A DNA stretch of 64,000 bases from Pestalotiopsis fici W106-1 (Eukaryota; Ascomycota; Sordariomycetes; Amphisphaeriales; Sporocadaceae), in NCBI RefSeq assembly GCF_000516985.1, contig NW_006917099.1, positions 124,001 to 188,000 of the forward strand, given 5' to 3'. Shown in pieces: positions 20,852-33,285 of the stretch (position 1 is its first letter; each line of letters opens with the position of its first letter). Below the pieces are notes generated by a model. It saw only the letters and a list, made by a program, of their open reading frames with translations, did no database searches and was not told the DNA's origin. Position numbers and translations under genes: made by a program.

Positions 20852-22627
20852 ATGTCTTCCGATCCGATGCTTACAGAGAGACGTGAGGGCAAGTCAAGTT
20901 TTGAAATCGAAAATGTTCCAATAATTGAGCGAAAGCCTGTTTCAAAAGCTGAAAAGGCCCTTCTGTTGTCGCCGGTACTCATCACCACCATCATCGGCCT
21001 CACACTCATTGGCGGCAGAAATGACTGGCTCATTCGGGGATCGCGATATCAGTGGGTGGTCCATAATCGGACCAGCGTGCAAATCGCAGTTCAAATCGTT
21101 GCGCACTTGATGGGTTTGGCCCAGGTCAGCACACTCCGGCGCGTCGCCAACTTTTCGGCACGGCATCGACTCTCGAGGCACACAATGAGGTTGCAAAAGC
21201 TGGATGTATTGGCCTCTCTGAGTACAGGCTATGTTGACTGGTCCGTACCAGCCGGAGGCCTCACCATCATTCTAATCGTCTCACTTCTCGCACTGATACC
21301 TGGAGCCATCTGGGCTGGTGCGCTTACTCCCAATGAAATAATTGTCATGGAATCAGTGAGCCAAGCCATCGCGACACCTGCCTACACCAGCGACACGATG
21401 GATCTCTGGACCGCCGATTGGTATGCCACAGCGCCACTCCAAACCAACCTTGGTACTTTTTCCTACGGGGGCAACCGAGATCGATTCAATTTTATGATGA
21501 CGGATGGGAAACAGGCCTCGTCCATCGATGGCCAGCCGCCCAACATGACAAAGGCGGACCAGACCAAGTACACTTACATGGGAAGATCGTATGGTGTCGG
21601 TGCCTTGGTCGGCATTAATGATACAGCCCTCTTTGACAACTTTCCCCAGTTGCGCACTTATTCCTACGTAGAAAATGGGTACCAAAGCCTGTGGAGTTGC
21701 ATGTACAACACGTCGGTGGACTCCAACTTTACCCAGCTAGCCAACGAGCAAGGGCACGTCATTTGGAGCCATACTGTTCTGGACCCCATCTCGGGCTTGT
21801 ACGGATACTCGATATTCAGCGGCGGCGACACTGATATTATAGGGCCCATACGAGCGAATTACACCGCCGACGTTTGGAGAAGTGACTATCGTGCGCCATT
21901 CATGTACATAACCATCAATGTCATTGGTGACAAGTATGACGGGCTGGACAATATGCAATGTGCATACCGTGCCATTCCGACCAGCTTCGCCGTGGAGGTG
22001 GACGTTGTCAAACGCTTCATATCCGTGACACCTCAAGCCACATCAGACCTCAGCAATTCTGATTTGGACCGCATCAATATTGACAGCACCGGCTGGCTCA
22101 CGTACGTCGCGGGCGACACGCTCGCGGCTCTAGGCGAGGTGTCCACAACCTCATACACATCCGTCTTGGGGGACATGCTGCTGCAAAACGTCGACAATTT
22201 CAATCAATCCGGTATCGAATTGGATACGGACGGCGTGTACCTGCGAGGCGTGGCAGAGTCGATGCAGGCGCTCGCGGACCAGCAGCTCTTTGGCTCGGCC
22301 GGGGCGCAGCTCATGATTGCAAAGGAGGCCGAATGGCAGGATGCAGTTCTACAGCTCGCGGCCATGCAAGTCGGTGCCGAAACCTACGTGTACCTGGCCG
22401 TGGCTGTGAATGCCGTCGTGGTATTGGTGATATTGATCGAAGCCGCCCGGACACGCTTATGGCGAGGCATGACGGATCTCAATATTTTCGGAAGCACAAA
22501 GACGGCGATTGTGGCGGCCTGGGAAGGGAGTCGAAATGATGCCGAGACCGCGCCGGCTGGTGGAGATCACGGAATCATTGAAAAGTCCAAGATTGCCCTT
22601 TCGAATGGTGCGATTATATTGAGATAG
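20852..22627 (+). CDS. three-pass membrane protein with large extracytosolic domain, unknown function
   Basis: This is a single exon of 591 residues. Three hydrophobic segments are seen: about 36-55 (LLLSPVLITTIIGLTLIGG), about 133-157 (LTIILIVSLLALIPGAIWAG) and about 522-541 (YLAVAVNAVVVLVILIEA). Between the last two lies a region of some 360 residues with several N-x-S/T sites, probably outside the cytosol. I know no characterised family for it; such proteins are common as uncharacterised integral membrane proteins in filamentous ascomycetes. The layout resembles the protein at 29405-31858, with N-terminal membrane segments, a large lumenal domain and a C-terminal segment, but direct homology was not shown. 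Confidence 0.8.
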   Translation: MSSDPMLTERREGKSSFEIENVPIIERKPVSKAEKALLLSPVLITTIIGLTLIGGRNDWLIRGSRYQWVVHNRTSVQIAVQIVAHLMGLAQVSTLRRVANFSARHRLSRHTMRLQKLDVLASLSTGYVDWSVPAGGLTIILIVSLLALIPGAIWAGALTPNEIIVMESVSQAIATPAYTSDTMDLWTADWYATAPLQTNLGTFSYGGNRDRFNFMMTDGKQASSIDGQPPNMTKADQTKYTYMGRSYGVGALVGINDTALFDNFPQLRTYSYVENGYQSLWSCMYNTSVDSNFTQLANEQGHVIWSHTVLDPISGLYGYSIFSGGDTDIIGPIRANYTADVWRSDYRAPFMYITINVIGDKYDGLDNMQCAYRAIPTSFAVEVDVVKRFISVTPQATSDLSNSDLDRINIDSTGWLTYVAGDTLAALGEVSTTSYTSVLGDMLLQNVDNFNQSGIELDTDGVYLRGVAESMQALADQQLFGSAGAQLMIAKEAEWQDAVLQLAAMQVGAETYVYLAVAVNAVVVLVILIEAARTRLWRGMTDLNIFGSTKTAIVAAWEGSRNDAETAPAGGDHGIIEKSKIALSNGAIILR

Positions 22628-22805
22628 TGGAAGATAGAACAGCACAAATTTCAAGCCCTGAAATATACTATCCCTTGCCCGCAGCGCTCTATCTCATCTT
22701 TGGCACCTCCATTTCGAAGTTGCCATATAGTATTTCTAATCATCTCAACCGGCAGGAATAAGCCGATTTGAAAAATGCCCCGGAACGTGATGCTGCTTGA
22801 TCGTG

Positions 22806-24287
22806 TCAATAGAGCTCGTCGGAAAGAGCGACATATGATACGGCGCCGTCCTTTTCCTTAGCTGATCCGGTATTGCGGTGGATGCGATCCGCAAGGGACT
22901 GAAAGCCCGCCAAGTCTCGACCTGCCCACCAATGATTGTAATTTTCTTCCATTTCTGCTTCGAAGTACCCAAGATCCGTGTGACATGAGCCATAATCAAA
23001 CACATGACGATGCTCCCTCCGAACGTCTTCCCGCCCGTTTTCCGGGTTGTTCCACATGCGAACAAGTCCATCGTATAGTACCACGCAAGAGTGAAGCCCA
23101 TTGCCATCGTTTACAGCCAGCCCATCAAAGAAGTCTGCCCACGTATATATGTTGGGTTCTACCGCAACATTGGCATGGCAGCTTGACAGTACCAGCCGGT
23201 TCACTCTCGAGTTTTGTCGGCAAACAAAATCGACGATGTCAGAACTAATATAGATTTCACGCAACTCCAAATGTCGCAAGTCTGGCAGGTGACCTACTTG
23301 CAGAGGCAACGAAAGGTCATACCTGTCTCCATATAATCCGAATGGGCACTCGGGTGGGGCTGCCAGGACGAGGGATTGAGCCTGGGTCGCATGCTGGAAG
23401 AAATAAAGGCCGAGGCGATTGACGAACTCGCGGTAGCCATCGATCGTGTTGGGCGTACTGTAAGCGCCATCAGTTTCTGCCCACAAGCTGATCTCGAGCT
23501 TTTGTAAGCGAGCCAAGAAATCTGACCACTGTCGCGAGAAGAAGGGCGACGTTGGTTTGGGCAGCAGATCTTTTACCACCAGTGTCTTGACTTTCATATT
23601 CTGGGACAGTACGTGCCAGACCTTGGCCATGAACCTCCGCCATGGGTATTTGGCTTCTTTTGCCTTGACGGCGGCTTCCTCAACCTCAGGCACTTCAAAT
23701 ATGTATATACGATCTATCAAGCCATCTGGTATGATATCCGACTCGTGCTCCCAGGGCCCTCGACCAGGAGGCGGCGAGACGGGATCTTCGAGAAAGTCGA
23801 AATTAAAAAACACCTGATAGGTGTCTGCGGCAGGAAACAAGCTGCCACAGAGGGTCTCGTGTATGAGGCTGTGGAGTGGTGCAATTCGAAAGTATGGTGC
23901 CATGTCGTATGGTGCAATGTCTTGACCCGTTTCAACGGATGCGACTGCGGCTGAAGCATTTTGCAATAGGTCGCTCGTGTGGCCATTTCCAGCGGCAGCA
24001 TGGGGACATCCGTCTCCCTGTGTGCCCGGGTACATATTGCCAACAAAACGCACTTCGCGTACGTGTTGCCCGTACTTGTTGGCCAATCGTCTTAGGCTCT
24101 CCCAATCATTGTCCGGGCAGTTTGTCAATGTCAGGGTATGAAAGCTAAACAGCGCTAAAACTGAGCGAAAGTAGGAATTTGCTAAGCTGAGATTGAAACG
24201 GTCAGCTTGGGGCAGAAGTGCTCCTATGCTAGACAATAGCTCAGGTGGCAGAGACCCGAATCTTCCAGGTGCCATCTTGCTTTGCAA
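22806..24287 (-). CDS. F-box-like protein
   Basis: This is a single exon of 493 residues; a second ATG at 24275 is an equally good start. The N-terminus GSLPPELLSSIGALLPQADRF fits an F-box (LPxEL core), which in fungi binds Skp1 in SCF ubiquitin ligases. The remainder has leucine-rich segments (HLPDLRHLELREIYISS and similar) that could form irregular leucine-rich repeats for substrate binding. No known orthologue is recognised. Its gene is convergent with the preceding membrane-protein gene, with only 178 bp between the stops. Confidence 0.75.
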   Translation of the reverse strand: MQSKMAPGRFGSLPPELLSSIGALLPQADRFNLSLANSYFRSVLALFSFHTLTLTNCPDNDWESLRRLANKYGQHVREVRFVGNMYPGTQGDGCPHAAAGNGHTSDLLQNASAAVASVETGQDIAPYDMAPYFRIAPLHSLIHETLCGSLFPAADTYQVFFNFDFLEDPVSPPPGRGPWEHESDIIPDGLIDRIYIFEVPEVEEAAVKAKEAKYPWRRFMAKVWHVLSQNMKVKTLVVKDLLPKPTSPFFSRQWSDFLARLQKLEISLWAETDGAYSTPNTIDGYREFVNRLGLYFFQHATQAQSLVLAAPPECPFGLYGDRYDLSLPLQVGHLPDLRHLELREIYISSDIVDFVCRQNSRVNRLVLSSCHANVAVEPNIYTWADFFDGLAVNDGNGLHSCVVLYDGLVRMWNNPENGREDVRREHRHVFDYGSCHTDLGYFEAEMEENYNHWWAGRDLAGFQSLADRIHRNTGSAKEKDGAVSYVALSDELY

Positions 24288-25389
24288 TTGATTGATTGAC
24301 TGATTGATTGGGTGCGAAATTGTGACAGGCAGTTTGACCTGCCGCGCTTCGGATAGTGAGGCTGTCTAGTATTTATTTATTGTTGTGCTTGTTGCCTGCT
24401 ATACGTAGGCTGCATGGGCCGCCGCTTCTCTGGATGGATTTGTTCCTCACCAACCACCCCCGCGGGGGCGCGGCACGGTTATCGCACGAGACGGTTGGGC
24501 GATGCATTATGGCGATCAACACCAGTCGTGTGGAAGCTTTACCGCCATAATGACAATATTTACAGTCTGAGTGACGGGGTGGTCTTGTCGAGACCATTTG
24601 AATATCGACAGAAAAGCCATAGAAAGGAAGAAAAACATTACAACTTGTGACTTTGCGACCGTTCTACGACCTGCACGTCTCTGATAACGAGGTTAGGTAC
24701 ATTTCCCCGCAATTGATACCAATCCAATGTACCTAACCTCCGCCACAAACAAGCTAAAACACATGCACTGCATACCGCAAACATGGACTCTCAGGGCAGG
24801 GGTTCGGTTGGTATAACGCTCACTAAGATACTCGAGACTGCCTGTTAACGTGGGGGGGCTAGGTGCACAAATAGAGGCATTGCCTGTTTGCTCTTCAATA
24901 CTACTACGGATAGTCAACGCAAATATGACAGTTCGCCAGTCGTCACTACAACGTAACTCATCATGTACCGCGCCGATCATCAAGGCGGTTTTCATACATG
25001 TCATTTACATAAATATGAATAACGTGTATTTTGGGCCCTGTATTTCGTATCCTGCTGGGCTACACAGTACCACAGGCATGTTACTATTAAAGGGGGAGAA
25101 CAGGTGGCTTGTGCACTGGTTAAGCGACACAGGACTCCCCACTGTACTTCGTATTTGACAGGTACCTGCGTCGTACTACGTTTTCGCATCCAAGAATCTC
25201 CGATCGGTACCTGGGTGACCCCCAACAAGACCCTGAATAAAAGGGGACCCTCATGCAGCTTTTCACCACAGGCGTGATAAACCACTGAACCCATTTCTGC
25301 CATTCAGTCACAACACAACACTTCTTTCCACACAAAATATCTCAATCTAGCCGATCAGGTTTTCGTATCGCAAAGGAACAGACACAGTC
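24288..25389. other. intergenic region, nothing recognised
   Basis: About 1.1 kb lies between the F-box gene and the vWA-like gene, which start away from each other, so it acts as a divergent upstream region. An imperfect inverted pair of AGGTTAGGTACATT-type sequence occurs near 24690-24740. No gene is supported. Confidence 0.5.
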
Positions 25390-26181
25390 ATGGCGGCATT
25401 CAATAAAGATGAGGCCGGCGTGCCCCAGGCCCCAAAAGCCGAGCACCAAGATGCCCTCTCGTTCCTGCAGTACTTTGAGACCCTGTTCATCATTGACGAC
25501 TCGGAGAACATGAGCCGGCAGTGGAGTGACGTCTCAGCCCTGATGCAAGCGCTGGCGCCGACTTGTCTCAAGTACGACGACAACGGCATCGACATATACT
25601 TTACCAACCACCGGCCCATGCTCTACTTCCCGGGCATGTCGGTGCGCAAGTCGGGGTACAACCACATTGGCAAGGTGCACGACGACTCGGGCAAGCGGGA
25701 CAATGCCCAGGCCATCTTCCAGGGCGTCAAGCCGGGCGGCAAGTGCAAGCTGGGAGCGCGCCTGGACAAGCTCCTGTCGTGGTACACGAAAGAGCTCAAG
25801 GAGGACCCGCAGCGGGCCCCTCTCAACGTCATTGTCATCACGGCGGGCATCTCGAGCGACGACTACAAGGGGCCCATCATCAAGGCCGCCAAGGAGCTCG
25901 ACGCCATGCGGGCCCCCATGCACCAGCTGGGCCTCATGCTCTTCCAGCTCGGCGACAACGACGAGGTGCGCCAGGCGTTTGAGCACGCCGACGATGAGCT
26001 GTGGCGCGAGGCGCAGACGCGCGACATTGTCGACACCGTCGCGTGGCGCGGTTGGCCTGCCAGCTTTGGAGCCGACGACATGGTCAAGGCCATCCTGGGT
26101 GCCGTCAACAAGAAGATGGATGGCGTCAAGTCGGAACTGGTCGGAAAGCCAGTGCCAGTGCATCGCGAGACAATGAACTAA
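25390..26181 (+). CDS. vWA-like domain protein
   Basis: This is a single exon of 263 residues, with much higher G+C in its coding third positions than the surroundings. The segment LFIIDDSENMS (about 33-43) has the position and hydrophobic lead-in of a von Willebrand A domain MIDAS motif (DxSxS) in degenerate form. Later segments (LNVIVITAGIS, LMLFQLGDN) match the central beta strands of that fold. Short fungal proteins of this type are widespread and uncharacterised. No signal peptide or membrane segment is seen, so it is likely cytosolic. The degenerate metal site leaves metal binding uncertain. Confidence 0.75.
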   Translation: MAAFNKDEAGVPQAPKAEHQDALSFLQYFETLFIIDDSENMSRQWSDVSALMQALAPTCLKYDDNGIDIYFTNHRPMLYFPGMSVRKSGYNHIGKVHDDSGKRDNAQAIFQGVKPGGKCKLGARLDKLLSWYTKELKEDPQRAPLNVIVITAGISSDDYKGPIIKAAKELDAMRAPMHQLGLMLFQLGDNDEVRQAFEHADDELWREAQTRDIVDTVAWRGWPASFGADDMVKAILGAVNKKMDGVKSELVGKPVPVHRETMN

Positions 26182-26346
26182 GCCGTTTGGTCGGACCGTA
26201 CGTGATGGTACTTGGCATTGCTGCCATCTATCTCTATTCTTGTAATAATTACATCTTTATCCGTACCTAGGCAGTCTATTCTCGAAAAGAGAAAATAAGA
26301 AAAAAAGAAACCCTTTCCCAAATTGCTTTACTTTAACCAGGTACCT

Positions 26347-28025
26347 TCACGTGGCTTTAGGATCCTCGGGCAATGAAGATTGGGGTTTTGGCGGCTTGAT
26401 ACTCTTCCATGGCAGTCCGAGCGACACAATACACGCGCCAGCAGCCACGCTTGCCGCAATGTAGAATGTTTGCGTGATGCCGTGATTGTACGCATCCACC
26501 ACTGCGGTTAATTGTGACCCCGAAACCATATTTCGCACCTCTGAAGAGCCGGCGTTAAGAATATCACCAATTTCCTGAGACGTCAACCCCGAAGAAGCGT
26601 GCAGGCGTGCCTCGAGCGTGTTTGTAAAGATGGACTGGGCGGCAGCGAGGAAGACGGCAGCGCCCCAGAATTGAACACACTGCAACGTCGAGGTTCCAAT
26701 TGCGATATCCTCGGGTTTGAGAACTGTCTGCGTTGCGACATAGGGCATAGAAAGGGTCATTCCTGCCCCGAGACCTTGGAGAATCTGGTACGGGATCCAA
26801 TATTGCTGACCGGCGCTTGGGGTAAAAGTTGACATCAATCCCGTCCCTATACTCATTAACGCTGTCCCCAGGATGATGTAGGGATTCGAGTATCCCAGAT
26901 ACTTAAAAGAAGCACCCGTCGCAATCGCAGAAAGGACATCTGAAAGGGCGAGTGGAAGGTACATCACTCCAGAACTAGTGGGCGACGCGTCTTTGACGAC
27001 TTGGAACCATTCTGGAAGATAGTATATCGACGTATAGACGGCTCCCATGGCGAAAAATTCGACGAGGCAGGCCAGCAACATGGTACGTTCCGTAACGATC
27101 CGGGGCGGAAACATGGCATCATCGCCAGTCCATATTTGCCAGAAAACAAACACGAGACCGAGTGCTGCTCCTCCAACCAGCAGGCCAATGATGACTGCGC
27201 TCTTCCAGGCGTATGCAGTCCCTCCCCACTGGAGTGCCAAGAGAATCATGAGAATGGAAGGGATGAAAAGCGAAACGCCAATCAGATCGAGCCGTCGCAG
27301 TCGTTGGAGGGCCGTTGGGGCAGGTTCGGACTGGCGCGACGGTAAATGGAAGAAAAAGATCAAGATCAGAATAGTGACGGCGCCGAGTGGAAGGTTGATC
27401 CAGAAACACCATCTCCACGTCGCATGTTGTGTAAAGATGCCGCCTAGGACCGGGCCAATGATTGTAGCGATACCAAAGGTCGACTGGATGATGCCAATGT
27501 ACATGGGTCGTCTCTCGAGCGGTACTGCGGCGGCGACAATGCAGAAGCCTCCAGTGAAGCACCCGGCCGCTCCAGCCCCCGCGATGGCGCGTCCAAAGAT
27601 GAGCATTGAGCTGTTGACTGCAGTAGCGCACAGCAACGATCCGAGTTCGAAAATGCCGAGATACACGAGAAAGGTCCACTGCGTGTACGTCGCGTGTCAG
27701 CAAGGTGTGATGGAAGCAAACAGCCAGGATTTCTCTTGCGACCACATACCTTGAGATGAAAGAATGTGAATATTTTGCCTGCGGTTGGCTGCAAAGCGCA
27801 CATGGCAAAAGAATATGCGCTTCCATACCAGCCAATGTCGCCGGTGCTGCTGAATTCCGAGGTAATGTAAGGGATGGCTGTTGCAATGATGGATGAGTCC
27901 AGGGACATGAGGAATATCGCGATAGCCACTCCTGCTACAACCAAGTATAGTGGCAGGCCGGTCAGCTCAAGATTGCCTGAATCCTCATCCGCGGTCGCGA
28001 CAACGCTGCTTTTTGTTTTTTCCAT
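26347..28025 (-). CDS. MFS transporter, DHA2-type (14-TM drug:H+ antiporter)
   Basis: Exons are 28025-27750 and 27678-26347, giving 535 residues. The single intron (27749-27679) is phase 0 and joins FHLK to WTFLVYLGIFELGS. About fourteen hydrophobic segments are visible. FLMSLDSSIIATAIPYI in segment 1 is the DHA2 hallmark (motif D1-like), and the antiporter motif C appears as GIATIIGPVLGG in segment 5. The family exports toxic compounds or secondary metabolites across the plasma membrane in exchange for protons. No biosynthetic cluster is visible next to it, so its substrate is unknown. Confidence 0.93.
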
Positions 28026-29404
28026 GGTGCAGTGCTCGTTTGTTGCGGGAATCTTTGTTTCATTGGAGGGCTGTGCAAGGGGAACGCCTGTTCTTCAAAA
28101 ATTATTTATTCTCACATTTTTGAGGTTAAATGAATCAAGATGATTCATAGTGGCTAGCCTCTGAGACTGAAATTATCATGCTGAGTTCTAAGCCGGAATA
28201 AAAGCTTACCTACCGTAGCATATAATCATGCAAATTGAAAATTTTCAATCCATCTTGCAGACAAGCACATGAGCGACTCAGCCTCGTCTGAACAAGAGCT
28301 TGCGATTATCAACAAAGAAGACGAAGCAACCTCATGTAGCAAAGGGTTGGGACAGGAGTCCGTAGAGGACTTTTGGAAGATGGTTCTATAAGGAGTGCGC
28401 AAAGCAGCTGCTGCCAGTTGCGAAATGCTTGGCATCGGCGCCAGCCTCCAGCGCAGAAGCTGTCGGCTGCCAGCTTCTAGCCTAACCTAGGTACCTAGGA
28501 AGCCATGGACAATTCATAGATACAAGGGAATATTCATTCGTCTGTGAGGATAATTGTAAATACACATAAGAATAAAAAACATTGCTCGAACATACATCTT
28601 GAAGCCCAAAGGTCTGTCAAATATTTTCAGTAAGTGCATTCACAGTGCCAGAGGCTGGCATCTCATGTTCGCAGCACAATAGCATGCAATACGTTCCCCT
28701 TGTTAGGTGGTAGATGTTACTTGGTTACAATGTGTGGGGAAAACTGTCCAACAAACAGCATTACCAACCACCATAGTAGAACGGTTACTCCCTAATTCAC
28801 ACCCTCTTTGGCACTAAATTCGCCACACGGAGCACTTAAGCCTGGGAGGTTTGGAATTCATGCAGCTATTATTAGCGCCATAAGTTATGGCACGGCCCTG
28901 GAAAAGGACTAACATTAGTACCTATCTACGATACAGGTTGGTTGGTATTAATATAATCTCTAGTTGAATACAAAACACACGAACCGAGCATATTCAAAGT
29001 GATTAATCAAAACATCACTGCCACATTTGCAACCACTTCCGACCCTACCTTTGCATCCTCATTATGGCGGACTACACGTGGTCCCTTTCGATACTGCTCT
29101 ATGTCGCTTATACAGGAAGTGGGGTCGCCTTGATGATGTCTATAATCACAGCTTAGTCTCAAATATCTCGGTCCCGAACTACAGCTCTACCCCGGCATCA
29201 GAGGTGATATCAAGAATGAAAATCTTCAGCACGACGCGGCACAGCCTCTTGGCTGATTCACATTTGCAATCCTTGCTGCGCATCTAGACATGGCGCAGTA
29301 TCTTCTCAGCAACCACATATGAAGAACATAAAAAGTCTTAGTACCGCCTTATCTAGGTGAATGTCATGTTGGACTGACTACCTTTTGGCCCTTTTCATTC
29401 ACTC
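28026..29404. other. intergenic region, nothing recognised
   Basis: About 1.4 kb of unique-looking sequence lies between the divergent MFS transporter and membrane-protein genes. The short open frames show no domains and no RNA gene was recognised. Confidence 0.5.
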
Positions 29405-31858
29405 ATGATGCAGGAATCAACACCGCTAACATCTGAGCTTGACCATGCTCAACGAGAACCCTCGCCAGTGCCGACCAGGGCTGGAGAGAGCCATGCTTAT
29501 GCACCTCTACTGCCTCCCGCGCGTGGACAGGACCACGCCAGATCACTTGCGGCAGCTCACAAACACGAACCCACACTGCGCTACCGCAAGACCCCGATAT
29601 GGCTCCTCGTGGTATACCTGCCGACTCTCATAGTCCCCTGGGTGTTTACTTGCGTCTTGGAAAAACATCCGTTTGGCCACTCGAGCTATACAGATCAATC
29701 TGGCAACGGCCCAACGACGGATGTGAATTTGGTGCCGGTCGCTCTCATTTCACTACTCAATTCCATCAACAGTGTCCTCACCATTCCGATCTTGTCGACG
29801 CTCTTGGCACATGCAGCTGTTGTTCATGCAATGAGGCGCAAGCCTGGCCAGACCCTGGACATGCTTCAACTATTTGCGCTGGCTGACAGAAAATGGTCAG
29901 ACGTCAACGCACTCTGGACTGCACGCGAGAGAGGTAAAAGCAGTCGCTTCCTCTGGCTTGCCGCAGCCCTTATTCTGCTTGGTGGCATCCTCGGGCCTCT
30001 CAAGTCCATACTCGTCCAATTCGAGCAGATCGCCGCTGTCTCGTGGGCCGATATACCTCCCAATGGACCATTTGCTTACGTCGTAGGCTTGGATCCAGAG
30101 CCCGCCGACATGGCCATGCTGGACCACGATCTTGTTCTGCAAGACGTCCTAGGCAGCTTGGCGACAGCGTCTGATATAGAGACACAAGCAAATCTTTGGC
30201 CAATCAATCCAGATGCTGGCGATTGGGTAACTGCTTACGCAGAACCCACCACACGTCGTGAGTTCTATGTCTATGCCTCTGATTCTGGCCTCAGCCCCGA
30301 TGGATTTTTTGTCACGGCTCTCGAAAATGGCACACAGACAGGAGTACTCCGCGAACACGCCATCCGCTTGAACAGTTCTGTTCACTGTGAGTATATAGCG
30401 CAGACAGACATCCCAACCTCCTGTCCCGGAAGTCGGCCGCTGGACATCCACATTGAACGCCCCAATGTCAATGTGTCTATATGCGCTCCAGGCAATATGA
30501 CAGAATTCCCTTTCACGCCAAGTCGCAACCGTCAGGACATTGGGGAAGATTTATACATCGACTTCACTGTGTCGCCGGGAAGCACATCCTATCCCATCCA
30601 ACGCTTCGATAATTTCACAATTCATTGCAGCACATCGACGTCGAGAGGTTATTTCGAATTGGGTAACGCTCTCAACAATTATGTATATGGACCACTGATA
30701 GACACATGGCCCGACAATGAGACCATGGCCCGCGACTTCAACGATTTGAGAAGCACAGGCGCATCCTGGGCTTCACCAACAGAGCAGTAAGTAACCACAC
30801 ATACGAGTGAATTCACTGCCCAGAGTTAATGACAAGTCGTTCATAGGGATCCGTCGGAATCGGGCACATATTCCTCACTCCCTTTCGAGCGACCGATAGC
30901 CCATCCATTTACTACTAGCTACGAGCTAAATCTTGCTCCCGGCGGACCGTTAATGACATCTGCCGAGGTCTTGTTTGGCAATTATTCGTTACTGCATTCA
31001 TTGGCCGGTAACGCGACCAGTATGACCGCGGCTCAGATTCTGGTGGCCATGTGTACTCGTGGCACCCTCCCACTTTCGCAGCTCCAGCACATCGTCGATG
31101 GTGGATCCCTAACGTCCAGTTGTTCCAGTACCGATTCAGCATCCTTATATGACACATCTCTAGATGAGGATGACTTTGACCATATGATAGATGAGCTAAT
31201 CGGCTCCTATTTTGCAAACTGGAACCAGACTGGCTCTGCTGAGTGTAAGTCAATCATCGTAGCGTCTGTTGTGATGGATTCACCCCTCGCAAAGAAAGTA
31301 CTGACTGACTTTACAGATATGCTGATGGTTTCCATGTACTACGCCAACCGAGCTGTCCTTATCAAGACCGCGTCCTCCACGGGGCCTTTGTACGCGCGCT
31401 CGATCTACGCCTCGGGCGGCACCATCTTGATCAAACCCGTCTTCCGCGGCCTTGCTAGCATGATTGTGCTCACAATTTTGATTGCTGCTCAATTTGCAGC
31501 GCTCATCTTTCTGGCCTGGTATATCTATCAGGTGCCGACGTGGGCTCCCGCACTGGACGCGGCAGCAGTGGCCAGAATCGGACGCACCTTGAAGGACCAC
31601 GAACTGCCCCCACTTGGGTCCTTTACTGAGAAGGACGAGCAAGAACTGAAGAAGGTCAACGGGCTGATTGGTGTGGTTGAGGGCAAGGAAAATGCGAATC
31701 TCCACCGAGAAGGCGACGAAGAGAGTCAAACCGAATCGGCGAAGGAATTGAATGATGCGGCTACTCTAGTAATACCGCTTGCACCCGGTGCGACTGGCTT
31801 CATTTCGAAAAAGCTTTTGCCAAGGAAAGGTAAGAACAAAAAGAGCAGTCGTAAGTAG
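29405..31858 (+). CDS. multi-pass membrane protein with large extracytosolic domain, unknown function
   Basis: Exons are 29405-30786, 30847-31244 and 31317-31858, giving 773 residues; both introns are GT-AG and keep frame. Hydrophobic segments lie near 65-87 (IWLLVVYLPTLIVPWVF), 110-140, 180-200 (LWLAAALILLGGILG) and near the C-terminus (MIVLTILIAAQFAALIFLAW). A long segment between them carries several N-glycosylation sites. The cytosolic C-terminal tail is charged and lysine-rich. No characterised family is recognised. The plan is similar to that of the 20852-22627 protein. It could be a fungal cell-surface sensor or scaffold, but there is no direct evidence. Confidence 0.8.
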
Positions 31859-32541
31859 ACAGCAGTTTCCAAATATATTTCAGTTATACATGCTCCAGAG
31901 TGGGTTTATGCAAGGGCAGTCGAGCCATCCTCGGGACGTATGAGCTGGCATTAGCACATTGCGCATTTCGCACGACTTCGCGCGAGTCGACTAGCTGAGG
32001 ATACTTGAAGTCCCACATCGCTCGTGGTAGGTCAAGTGACAAAACTTAGATTCGGGGACGTCGAGTTCAAGAAACGGCACCTCGTAAAATGTCCTTGATA
32101 ATTTCCTTGTCTTTGCAACGTCCGCGGCGTCAGCCCGCGGAGTTCTTTCCAAGCGCCTGCGCATCTTTATCATTCTGCTCTGCAAGAGTGCATATATTGT
32201 TCTGGCCAGGCTCTCTTCGCAAGCATTATCCACGGGCAAGCTGCGTTATCAAGATGACATCACTTAAAGGACTGTGGATCTTGATTATTTCTATTATATG
32301 GCAAGTTGCCACGTGAGCACCAGCTTTGAGTCGGATCTCAGCCAGCCCGATGGCTGCATCGACTACAGTACAGAGACCAGGCTTCATCAGGCCGTCTGCG
32401 CAATATCTTGGCCAGCAACAATACGAGTCTTGATCTACATCTTTAAGCTAACAACAGTGTGTTCCAGTGTCATTTCCAGTGGTACGTAAAGAGGCCCATG
32501 AAAGCGCAAACCGATGCCTTGTCCAGAATGCAGAACCCTTT
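31859..32541. other. intergenic region, nothing firmly recognised
   Basis: About 680 bp separate the membrane-protein gene and the 3' end of the split CFEM gene. A 20-codon hydrophobic frame starting at 32252 is followed by a GTGAGC donor-like sequence, but no continuing exon could be found. Confidence 0.45.
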
Positions 32542-33035
32542 TCAGATGGTCGTGCCGACGACGACAGCAACAGCACAAAGCCCGCTAACAACCCCTAGCA
32601 GGATGTTTCTCTCGAGGCCAGCACGAGTGGCCGATGAAGTGTCAGCTCCAGAAGTCGCTTCAGCGCTGCCTGTGGTAGTGGAGGTCGCAGTAGGTTTACC
32701 CGCAATGCCGGATGACTTTGTAGCGATATTGGGAGCAGTTGCCGTCGTGCAGGATGCGTAGTAATCGGCAAAGTATGACTGAACAGCGCTCTTGTCGGTA
32801 CTGCAGTCGGCAGCACACGCCTTGGCCTGGGTCACAAAGTCGTTCTGACAGAAACAGCCATCGAGGGCATCGACGCTACAACCGAGCTTGTCAGCAGCCT
32901 TGGCCTCACACGACTTTACGCAGTCGGTGCTAGTCGCTGTAGCAGCACTGGCTGTGCTCGAGACTGTCGCGGCGAGCGTTGGGCTGGTCTTTATCGCAAG
33001 ATTGGGAGTAGTCGCTGCCGTACAGGAGGCATAGT

Positions 33036-33040
33036 AGTCG
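33036..33040. other. target-site duplication AGTCG (left)
   Basis: AGTCG immediately precedes the left LTR and recurs at 40065-40069 immediately after the right LTR. The uninterrupted CFEM paralogous segment at 32760-32765 shows that a single copy is expected there. Confidence 0.9.
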
Positions 33041-33285
33041 TGTCAGGCACGATTTAACAGTGAGGCTATAGTGGGAAACTAAATGGTTAATTCAGGGGAA
33101 GGTTTTGTAATTAAAGGCTTAGCTCCGGCGACGCCGGAGCTGCTTTAAAGCACCGGTAGCGCTTTAGGGATAAATAGCAAGATTATAGCAGGTGATTTAA
33201 AAAGTAAAAATTAGTTTTAAATATATATAACCCTTATTATTACTATTATCTAAATCCTTTATTCTATTACTATAAGGCCCTAATA
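33041..33285 (+). repeat. left LTR (245 bp)
   Basis: It runs from TGTCAGGCACG to CCCTAATA. The outer part keeps its G residues, while the inner end is mutated (CCCTGACA in the right LTR is CCCTAATA here). It includes a perfect inverted repeat at 33121-33141, AGCTCCGGCG and CGCCGGAGCT around a central A. Confidence 0.92.

Noticed and set aside
25534..26163. Long antisense open frame over the vWA-like gene
   Set aside because: It is the mirror of a high-G+C coding sequence; the plus-strand frame has the recognisable domain.
32252..32314. Short hydrophobic frame resembling a signal peptide followed by GTGAGC
   Set aside because: No second exon with cysteine pattern or other coding signal could be joined.
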